Source of the DNA: WJMT01 sp964624145
Lineage (GTDB): Bacteria > Acidobacteriota > Aminicenantia > Aminicenantales > Aminicenantaceae
DNA length: 64,000 bases
Assembly: GCA_964624145.1 (NCBI GenBank)
Contig: CAZUXT010000012.1
Span: 11,710-75,709 of the forward strand
Reading direction: 5' to 3'
Shown here: positions 27,035-35,327 of the stretch, piece after piece
Numbering within the stretch: the stretch's first letter is position 1
Layout of the letters: every line of letters starts with the position of its first letter
Program-made: the position numbers and the translations under genes
Notes under the pieces: generated by a model
Database searches by the model: none
What the model was told of the DNA's origin: nothing
What the model saw: the letters and a program-made list of their open reading frames with translations, nothing else

Positions 27035-28837
27035 ATGCGCTCTAAAAAGGCCTTTCTATTTTTTGTTGTGCTCATCACCGCATTTTCACTCGTAGGCGCC
27101 TTTGTCATCCAGTCAACGGATTGTGAAAAGGAGAACCTGAATGGTTATGAATACTGGGAAGGATGCACGTCCATTCTGGTAGGGAAAAAGGCTTCGGCCG
27201 ATGGTTCGACCATGACCACTCACACCTGTGACTGCGGCATGTGCGACTGGACATTCCGGTTTGTTCCGGCAGCTGACCATAAAGAAGGGGATGTCCGCAA
27301 GATCTATCATATAAGCCAGTACAGAACCTGGCCTCCTGAACAGGGATTAAAATGGGAAAAATATAAGGACGACTATACAGGGCTTGAAATCCCTCAGATC
27401 CCTCACACTTATGCTTACATCCACGGCATGTTCGGTTACATGAATGAAAACCAGGTAGCTTTGGGAGAATCCACTATTGGCTGCCAGCGAAAGATGAGAA
27501 ACCCGACACCTTCAGCTAAATTCGATCTCACCATGCTCACTCTCATGGCCATGGAAAGAGCCAAAACCGCAAGAGAAGCCATTCAAATCATGGGTGACCT
27601 GGGAACAACCTATGGATACGGATTCAATGACGGCGGTGAGATGCTAGCTGTATCCGATCCCGACGAGGTATGGATCTTTGAGATCATGCCGGTCGGACCT
27701 CTATGGGCTCCGGAAAGCGAAAAGCCCGGAGCCGTCTGGTGCGCCCAGCGTGTCCCGGACGACCATGTCAGCGTGACCCCCAATGAATCGCGTATCGGCG
27801 AGATCGACCTGGACAATAAGGACTCCTTCATAGCCTCTTCCAATGCGGTCTCCTATGCCATTGAAAACGGCTATTATGACCCGGAAAGCGGAGCGCCTTT
27901 TTCCTGGAAGAAAGCCTATTCACCTTCTCAAGGAAGCGCTCTCAGCTCCCATGGGAGAAGAGGCCGTTTATGGCGCTTCTATAACATTGTCGCCCCCTCT
28001 CTGAATTTAGGGCCGGACACAGAAAGCATGGAATTTCCTTTTTCCGTAAAACCGGATAAAAAGCTCTCAGTCCAGGATATCATGGCCATTACCAGGGATA
28101 AATACAAAGAAGTCCTGTTTGATCCCTCTGAGGGAATCAAGGGCGGCCCTTTTGCCAATCCCAATTACTTCAAGGGATTTCAAGTGGACAAACAAAGATA
28201 CAGCGGCCCGCGCTGCATCTGTGTGAACAATGTGGAATACACCACCATTACCCAGTGCAGGGGATGGCTGCCCGATCCCATAGGCGGTCTTTTATGGCTG
28301 TCTTTCGGAGCCCAGGATACGGCCTGTTATATGCCGCTCTACTGCGGTATTACCGAACTCCCCGAATCATTCCAGGTGGGAGACCATTTCGTTTTCAGCA
28401 GAGACTCCGCCCGGTGGGCCTCGGATTATGTGGATTACCACACCCAGGTGGTCTATTCCTATGCCATAGAGGACGTTAAAAGGGCTCAAGAGAAATGGGA
28501 AGGGAACGCTTTTCAGAACATCCCCGTCATAGATGAAACGGCCTTAAAGCTCTATCAAAAGGATCCTGAAGAGGCCAGGCAGTTTCTTACGGATTTTTCG
28601 GTCAATAACGCCAATTCCGTTGTCAATGCCTGGTGGAAACTGGGGGATGACCTGCTTGTCAAATACAACCACTTCCGCATCTATAATCCGGAAACAAGAA
28701 AGATCGACCGCATACAGACCCCGGAATGGTGGAACAAGGCGCTCATCGAACAAGAGGATCTCAAGCCGATCTCAATGCCTCCGCCACCGCAGCCCAAGAA
28801 GAAAAAAAGAGAAAAACTGACAGAGAGTACCAGGTAA
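27035..28837 (+). CDS. C69 family dipeptidase (Ntn hydrolase)
   Basis: A 600-residue exported peptidase of family C69 (PepD-like). The signal segment spans about 5-24. The nucleophile is probably Cys44 in WEGCTSILVGKKASADGS, as this block carries the N-terminal Cys of the mature family members. Further conserved blocks are VALGESTIGCQRK, YGFNDGGEMLAVSDPDEVWIFEI and SQGSALSSHGRRGRLWRF. It should cut dipeptides, outside the cytoplasm. A run of Pro and Lys residues forms the C-terminus. AAGGAGG before the ATG fixes the start. It ends 3 bp from the convergent gene on the minus strand. Confidence 0.92.
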   Translation: MRSKKAFLFFVVLITAFSLVGAFVIQSTDCEKENLNGYEYWEGCTSILVGKKASADGSTMTTHTCDCGMCDWTFRFVPAADHKEGDVRKIYHISQYRTWPPEQGLKWEKYKDDYTGLEIPQIPHTYAYIHGMFGYMNENQVALGESTIGCQRKMRNPTPSAKFDLTMLTLMAMERAKTAREAIQIMGDLGTTYGYGFNDGGEMLAVSDPDEVWIFEIMPVGPLWAPESEKPGAVWCAQRVPDDHVSVTPNESRIGEIDLDNKDSFIASSNAVSYAIENGYYDPESGAPFSWKKAYSPSQGSALSSHGRRGRLWRFYNIVAPSLNLGPDTESMEFPFSVKPDKKLSVQDIMAITRDKYKEVLFDPSEGIKGGPFANPNYFKGFQVDKQRYSGPRCICVNNVEYTTITQCRGWLPDPIGGLLWLSFGAQDTACYMPLYCGITELPESFQVGDHFVFSRDSARWASDYVDYHTQVVYSYAIEDVKRAQEKWEGNAFQNIPVIDETALKLYQKDPEEARQFLTDFSVNNANSVVNAWWKLGDDLLVKYNHFRIYNPETRKIDRIQTPEWWNKALIEQEDLKPISMPPPPQPKKKKREKLTESTR

Positions 28838-28840
28838 AAA

Positions 28841-29290
28841 TTATTTCTTGCGCGTCAGCTTGTGAATATAATCAGGGGGAGAAATGTCAAAGGAGTTTGG
28901 CCGTTTTCCACTCGGATCAAAGTGAATCTCAGCCTCATCGTCAGAGATAAACCTCAGGATCCCAATAGTGGTGACCCACTCCGAACCGGCGTTACTGAAT
29001 TTACCCACGCATAAGTCAACAACGCAGGGTTCCTTGGAAGGATCGAGCCTGTACTCTCCATTGTGGATCACAGTCAGACCGTCCGGATGGGTTTCCTTTA
29101 GGGTGTATGTCATGTCAGCTCTGAATTCGGCTTCACCTTCTCCTTTACCGTATTTGTCAGCAACCACCCACTCTCCCAGGAGCTTCTCAGCCGGATCGTC
29201 CTGGCCGCATTCCATCCATATTGCGAAGGAGAAAACCAGTCCCAAAAACACGAGAAAAAAAGCCATATGATTCTGTCTTGATTGTTTCAT
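28841..29290 (-). CDS. Small exported protein of lipocalin-like appearance
   Basis: A 149-residue protein with an N-terminal hydrophobic segment (about 9-26). The beta-rich body begins LLGEWVVADKYGKGEGEAEFRAD and includes YTLKETHPDG, NGEYRLDP and a final short strand. The layout (GEW at the start, DPS in the middle, extended strands) recalls small lipocalin-like or TIGR03067-type domains, and resembles the 139-residue protein at 39061. Function is unknown. AAAGGACG supports the start at 29290. The gene converges on the C69 dipeptidase with only 3 bp between stops. Confidence 0.7.
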   Translation of the reverse strand: MKQSRQNHMAFFLVFLGLVFSFAIWMECGQDDPAEKLLGEWVVADKYGKGEGEAEFRADMTYTLKETHPDGLTVIHNGEYRLDPSKEPCVVDLCVGKFSNAGSEWVTTIGILRFISDDEAEIHFDPSGKRPNSFDISPPDYIHKLTRKK

Positions 29291-29416
29291 TTATCGTCCT
29301 TTCGTTGCGTTTATTCTTACAAACATATTTTAAGTAATAGAGGGAAAAACACAAAGGAAAATACAAACATTTCAAAAAAAAGAGAGCATTTTCCTTATAA
29401 CCAACTGGATTTCCGG

Positions 29417-29446
29417 TTGACTGGGATTGCTTTATACGGTTATGAT
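29417..29446 (+). promoter_or_regulatory. Conserved promoter, copy 6
   Basis: The -35 is TTGACT at 29417-29422 and the -10 is TATGAT at 29441-29446, with an 18-bp spacer. The sequence before the -35 (GATTTCCGG) is identical to that of the promoter at 39001. Confidence 0.75.
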
Positions 29447-29527
29447 TGACGATAAATCCATTCTTTGTTTATGAGCATGATAAAACTACGTGGAAAGGCG
29501 GAAAAAATGTACGAAAAAGGAGGAAAG

Positions 29528-29971
29528 ATGAACAAAATTATTAAGATCATTCTTATCATCCTCATCATTGATTTTGTCATTGTGGTCGGTTATTTCGGGT
29601 ATAAATCGATATCAAAAGGAAGCTCCTCCGGCGCATCCTCCTATGAATGGGTGGAAATGACTGAATCTTACACACCCAAGGACCACATAGAGGATTTTAT
29701 CATGGAGAATGCCATCAGGCAGGATCTGTTTCCTGTTTATATAAAAAATTACGGAAGAGACTTTAAGATACTTAAAAAATTTGTGGGGAAAAAGCTCTAC
29801 AAACCTTCACGGACAGAAATGGATTTTGTTTTCCCTGATGCAAAGGACTGGCATCTCATTGAACTGAAATACAAAGAAAAAAAGAGAGACAGGGATATTA
29901 AACGGACGATCCTTTACGTTCAAGAACAAGGTGAGTGGAAGGTGGGAGATGCGGGAGGCCCCCTTGAATAG
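29528..29971 (+). CDS. Uncharacterised membrane-anchored protein
   Basis: A 147-residue protein with one N-terminal membrane helix (about 3-24), a Gly/Ser-rich linker (KGSSSGASS) and a hydrophilic, Lys-rich extracytoplasmic domain. I recognise no family. The start at 29528 has an ideal AAAGGAGG site; an in-frame ATG at 29465 would add 21 residues before the membrane helix and is unlikely. It is followed, 71 bp later, by the MutS-like gene, with which it may share the promoter at 29417. Confidence 0.72.
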   Translation: MNKIIKIILIILIIDFVIVVGYFGYKSISKGSSSGASSYEWVEMTESYTPKDHIEDFIMENAIRQDLFPVYIKNYGRDFKILKKFVGKKLYKPSRTEMDFVFPDAKDWHLIELKYKEKKRDRDIKRTILYVQEQGEWKVGDAGGPLE

Positions 29972-30042
29972 ATCAAAACTAAATCTCATCCGGATCGATC
30001 TGTGCTTTGATTTTCTGGAAAAAGAAAAAAGATATATAACCG

Positions 30043-31914
30043 ATGGGAACAAAAAGCGGTCAATCCTCTAAGCCATATGAGGCTTATTCAAAAAGGATCG
30101 AGAATACCCAATCAGAGCTTCATGCGATCAAAAGAATTGAGATATTTTTATCTCTTGCCAAATTAATACTGGTCATAGGTGAGATATCGCTTGTCGCCGC
30201 CTTTGCAAACAATATCCCTCTTTTTTCCGTTCCTGTTTTCATTGTGCTTTTTACGGCCGCAGCCGTTACTCACGAATACTTCATAAAGAAAAGAAAATAC
30301 CAAGCCGCCCTCAAAAAAGTAAATGAAAATGAATTAAAGGCCTTAGAAGAAAGATTTTTGGACATTGATAGCGGCAGTGACCTTCTCGATATGCAGCACG
30401 ATTATGTGTCTGACCTGGATGTTTTTGGTGAAAAAAGCGTTTTTCATTACATAAACAGAACCACAACCAGTGCCGGCAAGCAAACCTTGTCAAACTGGCT
30501 CAAAAGAGCCCCCGAGACTCATCCCGCTGAAGAAATAGGGGAGAGACAGAAAGCTGTCAAAGAGCTGTCAGAAAAACTTGATTTAAGGCAAAATATTCAG
30601 GTAAAGGGAAGTTTTATAGAGGATTCTCAAAAAAAACTGAGTTCTTTTCAGGACCTTCTTAAGGAACCTTTTTCTCTCCTGCACAAACGCATACTCATCG
30701 TATTCATCCATCTGTTTCCGTTGTTCACTCTGGGTTTTATGGTTTTCATACTGTTTAAAATATCCGCACTGAACCTGCCATTTGCTCTTCTTATCCAGCA
30801 AATATTCAAATGGATTTTGATCTTACTGTTCATTCTGCTCTTTCAAAACACTGTCATACGGTTTTTTCTGAAGCGGATAACCCGGATTTACAGACTGGTG
30901 TCAAAATATTCCCGGATATTAAACGCTTATGCAAAAATCATATCTTCTATAGAGAAGCAGAATTTCGCCAGTTCCAGGATGAACAAAATAAAACAAGAAT
31001 TGGCCCATGATAACAAACCGGCTTCTCAATATATCAGAAAATTATCAACGATACTGGGCTGCTTTGAATTAAGAACGAACGGATTGATCTATGCTTTTTT
31101 GAACAACACTTTATTCTGGGATCTGCACTGCGCATACAGATTCGAAAGAGTGAAAAACGCTGTGGGCAATCAGATCCCTCAGTGGTTTGAGGCCATAGGC
31201 CAGTTCGAAGCTTTGTCCAGCCTGGCAAACACTCTTTACAACAACCGGGATTGGTCATTCCCTGAAATCAGCGAATCTGAGTTAAAGCTAGAGGCCGTAT
31301 CCGCGGGCCATCCTCTGATACCGGAGCAAGAAAGAATTCTCAACAGCATCCGGTTTGAAAAAAAGCAAAAACTTGTCATCATTACAGGTCCGAATATGGC
31401 GGGGAAGACTACATTTCTCAAGACAATCGGAGTGAATATCATTCTGGCGCTGGCCGGCAGTCCGGTGTGTGCCAGCGGTTTTGTGACCTATCCGTTCAGG
31501 ATGTGCACCAGCATGAAACTGAGCGATTCCCTGGATAAGAAACTATCCCTGTTTTATGCGGAACTGCTTAGATTGAAAATGATATGTGATGCCATACAGG
31601 AAGGAGAAGAGAAAGGAAAACCTGTTTTCTATCTTATTGATGAAATGCTGAAAGGCACGAATGCCATGGACAGGCAAAAAGGCTCCCTTGCCTTGATCCG
31701 CCGGTTGATCGAGAAGCGTTCCAAAGGGATGCTGGCCACCCATGACTTGAAACTGACAACAATTGAGAAGGAGCATCCCATGAAAATCAAAAATCATTAT
31801 TTTGACGGCATCATTGAAGGGGACAAATTGGTCTTCGATTATAAATTAAAGAGCGGGACCTGCCAGAGTTCAAACGCGCTGGAGCTGATGCGAAAGGTCG
31901 GGATTAAACTGTAG
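30043..31914 (+). CDS. Membrane-anchored MutS-family ATPase
   Basis: A 623-residue protein with the core and ATPase domains of MutS but no mismatch-recognition domain. Hydrophobic helices lie at about 33-50, 57-74, 212-236 and 248-270, splitting the region before the ATPase. The ATPase has Walker A GPNMAGKTT (449-457), the CTSMKLSDSL segment, Walker B LIDEMLKGT (D533, E534) and ATHDLKLT with the conserved His. MutS-like proteins with membrane helices are known in several phyla, and their role is not mismatch repair as far as established. The start lacks a strong ribosome site. Confidence 0.88.
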   Translation: MGTKSGQSSKPYEAYSKRIENTQSELHAIKRIEIFLSLAKLILVIGEISLVAAFANNIPLFSVPVFIVLFTAAAVTHEYFIKKRKYQAALKKVNENELKALEERFLDIDSGSDLLDMQHDYVSDLDVFGEKSVFHYINRTTTSAGKQTLSNWLKRAPETHPAEEIGERQKAVKELSEKLDLRQNIQVKGSFIEDSQKKLSSFQDLLKEPFSLLHKRILIVFIHLFPLFTLGFMVFILFKISALNLPFALLIQQIFKWILILLFILLFQNTVIRFFLKRITRIYRLVSKYSRILNAYAKIISSIEKQNFASSRMNKIKQELAHDNKPASQYIRKLSTILGCFELRTNGLIYAFLNNTLFWDLHCAYRFERVKNAVGNQIPQWFEAIGQFEALSSLANTLYNNRDWSFPEISESELKLEAVSAGHPLIPEQERILNSIRFEKKQKLVIITGPNMAGKTTFLKTIGVNIILALAGSPVCASGFVTYPFRMCTSMKLSDSLDKKLSLFYAELLRLKMICDAIQEGEEKGKPVFYLIDEMLKGTNAMDRQKGSLALIRRLIEKRSKGMLATHDLKLTTIEKEHPMKIKNHYFDGIIEGDKLVFDYKLKSGTCQSSNALELMRKVGIKL

Positions 31915-31974
31915 ATTTGAAAATAAATTCGGAATAGTATATATCAAAAGCAAAACAGTAAGGAGATAATGACC

Positions 31975-32952
31975 ATGCCAAAAACCAAAACAGCTATGGC
32001 TGTTTTGCAGCTCTGGGAAAAAGGTGCGTTCAAACTGGATGATGACATAAATCTTTATCTTCCCTTCAAGGTCAGAAATCCTGCTTATCCAGATGATCCT
32101 ATCACATTCCGTCAGCTCCTGACTCATAAATCATCCATTAAGGACGGGGAAGCCTATGACGAAAGCTATTCCTGCGGAGACCCGACCATTTCTCTCAAAG
32201 AATGGATAGAGGGATATTTGACTTCCGGGGGAAAGCACTATGATGCCAAAGATAATTTCTATGCCTGGAAACCCGGGACCATTGACCCACCTGAAGAACC
32301 GAGATCTTACACCAATGTGGGATTTGGCCTTTTAGGTTATCTTGTCGAAGTCATATCAAACATGGATTTTGCCGAATACTGCAAAGAGAATATCTTTGAT
32401 CCTCTGGAGATGACACACACAGGCTGGTACCTGTCTGACGTGGATATGAGCAAACACGCTGTTCCTTATATGTATCTGCCTAAAGATTTCAAAATCCCCG
32501 AAGATATGACAGCTGCTTCTTTTCTCCCCAGATATGGAGAAGACAAACAAACCATAGAAAAGAATGCTTATTTTCCTCACTGCTTGTACAGTTTCCCAAA
32601 TTATCCAGACGGGCTTATACGCACATGTGTGAGGGACCTCTCCAGGTTCTTAAGGGCCTACATCAATCATGGAACATTTAATGGTGTGCAGATATTAAAA
32701 AAGGAAACCATTGACAGCATGCTGTCAAAGACTCATCTCGGCAGAGGACTGTGCTGGTCTGAAGTAAAATTTAAAAGTGAACCTGATATTCAAGCCTGGG
32801 GACATGGCGGCGGTGATCCCGGGGTCATTACGCATATGAGCTTCATTCCAGAGGAAGGGATCGGATTGATTGTCTTTTTTAACTGCGGCGATCCGGGCAA
32901 AGCCGCCAGTGAAATCATAAACCGGCTTATGGCCGAAAGGAAGGAACAATGA
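31975..32952 (+). pseudogene. Serine hydrolase (class C beta-lactamase fold) lacking signal peptide and SxxK motif
   Basis: The 325-residue product matches the serine beta-lactamase/penicillin-binding fold from just after the catalytic SxxK motif. It opens with KTKTAMAVLQLWEKG, which family members have directly downstream of that motif, then RQLLTHKSS, YTN (PRSYTNVG, the second motif) and a C-terminal GHGGGDPG (third motif). No signal peptide exists, and a stop codon at 31924-31926 closes the frame upstream, so there is no hidden N-terminus. An AGGAG site at 31961-31965 gives good spacing to ATG 31975; ATG 31969 is also in frame. It is probably a decayed or repurposed gene without hydrolase activity. 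Confidence 0.75.
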
Positions 32953-33188
32953 AATACTTTAAAGACAAAAAAAATATAGGAGACGGCAGAGGCTTAGGCC
33001 GTGGCGGAGGGCGCGGCCTAAAAGGAGGCGGTGCTTTCGGCCCTGGAGGCTATTGTGTTTGTGCCAAATGCGGCGCAAAAATACCACACCAGAGGGGTGT
33101 CAAATGCACGGATGTGAAATGCCCTGAATGCGGACACACCATGGTCAGAGAAGAATTACTGAATAAAAAAACAAAGGATAAGAAATAA
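32949..33188 (+). CDS. Small glycine-rich zinc-ribbon protein
   Basis: A 79-residue protein with a Gly/Arg-rich N-terminus (GRGLGRGGGRGLKGGG) and two Cys pairs: CVCAKCGAK and CTDVKCPECGH, spaced as in a zinc ribbon. The motif set (VCAKCGxKxPHQRGVxC...KCPxCGxxMVRE) is seen in small metal-binding proteins of many anaerobes and archaea, but no role is known. Its ATG overlaps the stop of the truncated hydrolase (ATGA), so the two are coupled. The link may be simply transcriptional. Confidence 0.78.
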   Translation: MKYFKDKKNIGDGRGLGRGGGRGLKGGGAFGPGGYCVCAKCGAKIPHQRGVKCTDVKCPECGHTMVREELLNKKTKDKK

Positions 33189-33220
33189 TCTACCCATCAA
33201 AACATAAAAGGACTTCAGAA

Positions 33221-34753
33221 ATGAAAAACAAACTGAAAATACTGTTTTTATGTCTGTTCTCTATCTATATTCTTTTCATTTCAGCAGCTTTTGGTGCTGA
33301 AAAAGTAAGGATGTCTTTTACAGTGTCCATGGAAGAGCCGGATACTCATATGTTTCAGGTCGGTCTTCTCTGCGAGGGTATTAAAGGTGATACCGTTGAT
33401 TTTAAAATGCCCTCATGGACACCGGGATACTACCGTGTGCTTGATTTTGAGAGAAACGTAAGGGATTTCAGTGCCCGGGACCAAAGCGGCCTGGCTCTTG
33501 AATGGGAAAAAACAGGCGGTAATATCTGGAAGGTGGAAACCGGCGATGCCAAAGAAATAGTTCTTCGTTACCAGGTCTATGCTGCCGGAAGAGGCGTAGC
33601 GGAAAGCAGCCTTGACACGAACAGGGGATATATATCTCCGACCGGATTGTTTCTCTATATTGACGGCAAACTGGACCTTCCGGCAACAGTGACAATCAAG
33701 CCTTCCAGGCATTTCAGCAAAATATCCACAGGACTGGATGCGGTCAGCGGAAAGGAAAACACGTTCCGCGCCAAAGATTTTGACAATCTGTATGACTGCC
33801 CCATATTCGTGGATAACCAGGAGGTCATTTCATTCTCATTTGATGGCAAAGAACACAGGATCGCCATTTATGAGCCGGGAGACATTGATAAGGAAAAACT
33901 TGTGTCTATACTCAAACGTATGGTCCGGGCTGCTGTGTCCATAGTGGGCGAGATACCTTATGATCACTATACCTTTATCATGATGGGTCCGGGTATGGGC
34001 GGTCTTGAGCATTCGAACTCAATGGCTGTATTCACAAAGATTCCGGAGCTCGAAGAACCGCAGCAGTACAACGGCTGGCTGAGTTTTATCGCCCATGAAT
34101 TTTTCCATTTATACAATGTGAAGTCCATACGCCCCATAGCTCTGGGGCCTTTTGATTACGATGGAGAGAACCGCACGAATATGCTGTGGCTTTCCGAAGG
34201 AGGCACGGTTTACTACGAATACATCATCCTCAACCGCGCGGGCTTTATGCGCAGGGAAGATGTTCTTAAAAGACTCAGCGGAATCATAACAAGTTATGAG
34301 CTTTCGCCAGCCAACAAGACTATGTCAGTGGCACAGGCAAGTTTTGATACGTGGACGCTTCCTTTCTTCGGAGGAGACCAAACGATTTCTTATTATGACA
34401 AAGGAGCCGGACTTTGTTGGCTGCTGGATTTGAAGATCCGCCATGAGACCAAGAACAAAAAATCCCTTGATGATGTGATGAGGGAGTGCTACCGGAAGTA
34501 CTTTAAAAAACTAAAAAGAGGTTTTTCGGACGAGGAATTCCAAACGACGTGCGAGAAAACAGCCGGCTGTTCGCTCAAAGAATATTTCGATTATGTGTAC
34601 ACCACAAAGGCTATTGATTATGAAAAATACCTCGGTTATGCAGGTTTGAAAATAGAAATAACTGATGAAGGCGAGGAGGGGAGTGTTGTTATCAAAAGAA
34701 TCGATGAGCCGGATGTGCTTCAAAAAAAGATTTTTGAGAGCTGGCTTAATTAA
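33221..34753 (+). CDS. M61 family metallopeptidase (glycyl aminopeptidase type), PDZ domain absent
   Basis: A 510-residue exported zinc peptidase. The signal peptide spans about 5-25, and a beta-rich N-terminal domain includes MPSWTPGYYRVLDFERNV. The catalytic domain has HEFFH (His292, Glu293, His296) and Glu326 in LSEGGTVYYE as the third zinc ligand. Family members are usually about 600 residues with a C-terminal PDZ domain. This protein ends about where that domain would begin (YAGLKIEITDE). The following 112 bp hold no PDZ sequence, so this is loss rather than a frameshift. Likely role: release of N-terminal residues from peptides outside the cytoplasm. Confidence 0.9.
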   Translation: MKNKLKILFLCLFSIYILFISAAFGAEKVRMSFTVSMEEPDTHMFQVGLLCEGIKGDTVDFKMPSWTPGYYRVLDFERNVRDFSARDQSGLALEWEKTGGNIWKVETGDAKEIVLRYQVYAAGRGVAESSLDTNRGYISPTGLFLYIDGKLDLPATVTIKPSRHFSKISTGLDAVSGKENTFRAKDFDNLYDCPIFVDNQEVISFSFDGKEHRIAIYEPGDIDKEKLVSILKRMVRAAVSIVGEIPYDHYTFIMMGPGMGGLEHSNSMAVFTKIPELEEPQQYNGWLSFIAHEFFHLYNVKSIRPIALGPFDYDGENRTNMLWLSEGGTVYYEYIILNRAGFMRREDVLKRLSGIITSYELSPANKTMSVAQASFDTWTLPFFGGDQTISYYDKGAGLCWLLDLKIRHETKNKKSLDDVMRECYRKYFKKLKRGFSDEEFQTTCEKTAGCSLKEYFDYVYTTKAIDYEKYLGYAGLKIEITDEGEEGSVVIKRIDEPDVLQKKIFESWLN

Positions 34754-34865
34754 AATTTCCATATAAACCCTTCCCAATGAAATCCTTATAATGAATCATT
34801 GCAACATGGACAGCAAGGGAACACAGTGGTATAAATAATCTATCTTAGAAGAAACGGAGGTGGTC

Positions 34866-35285
34866 ATGAAAATTAAAAAAGCAGGATTCGTTCTTATCAT
34901 CCTTTCCATTCTAGGATTATTTTTTATCCTTAATGCAAATGAAGAGGCGCAAATAAAGATTGCCGTAGCTTCAGAAGGGGAAACACTTGACTCTCAGGTT
35001 AGCGTTATGGCCGGCCGCTGCGCTTACTTTCTGTTCTTTGACAAAGAAGGAAACCTTAAGAATACTATGGAAAATCCGTACCAAAAAGCAAGTCAAGCGG
35101 GTATTAAATGTGCTCAATTCCTTAAAGAACATGCTATCACTATATTAATAGCAGGTGAAGTCGGAGAGAAAATGGGAGAGGCTCTTGAAAACTATAATAT
35201 CTCATTTATTCCTTTTTCAGGAACCGTAAACGACGCTGTAACTGAAGCGCAAAAAAAGATACCGCACCTAATCCCCAAGAATTAA
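34866..35285 (+). CDS. Exported NifX/NifB-C-terminal-domain-like protein
   Basis: A 139-residue protein with an N-terminal hydrophobic segment (about 7-22) and a domain of the dinitrogenase iron-molybdenum-cofactor biosynthesis family. It opens IKIAVASEGETLDSQVS and has RCAYFLFFDK and ILIAGEVGEKMGEALENYNI as core blocks, ending in a short helix. Cytosolic members bind metal-cofactor precursors, and an exported form is unusual. The ATG at 34866 has GGAGG at 34856-34860; a GTG at 34860 in the same frame falls within that site and is rejected. Confidence 0.83.
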   Translation: MKIKKAGFVLIILSILGLFFILNANEEAQIKIAVASEGETLDSQVSVMAGRCAYFLFFDKEGNLKNTMENPYQKASQAGIKCAQFLKEHAITILIAGEVGEKMGEALENYNISFIPFSGTVNDAVTEAQKKIPHLIPKN

Positions 35286-35327
35286 TTTGCATTCTCTTGC
35301 GTAGCTTTAGATGATAATTAATCAATA

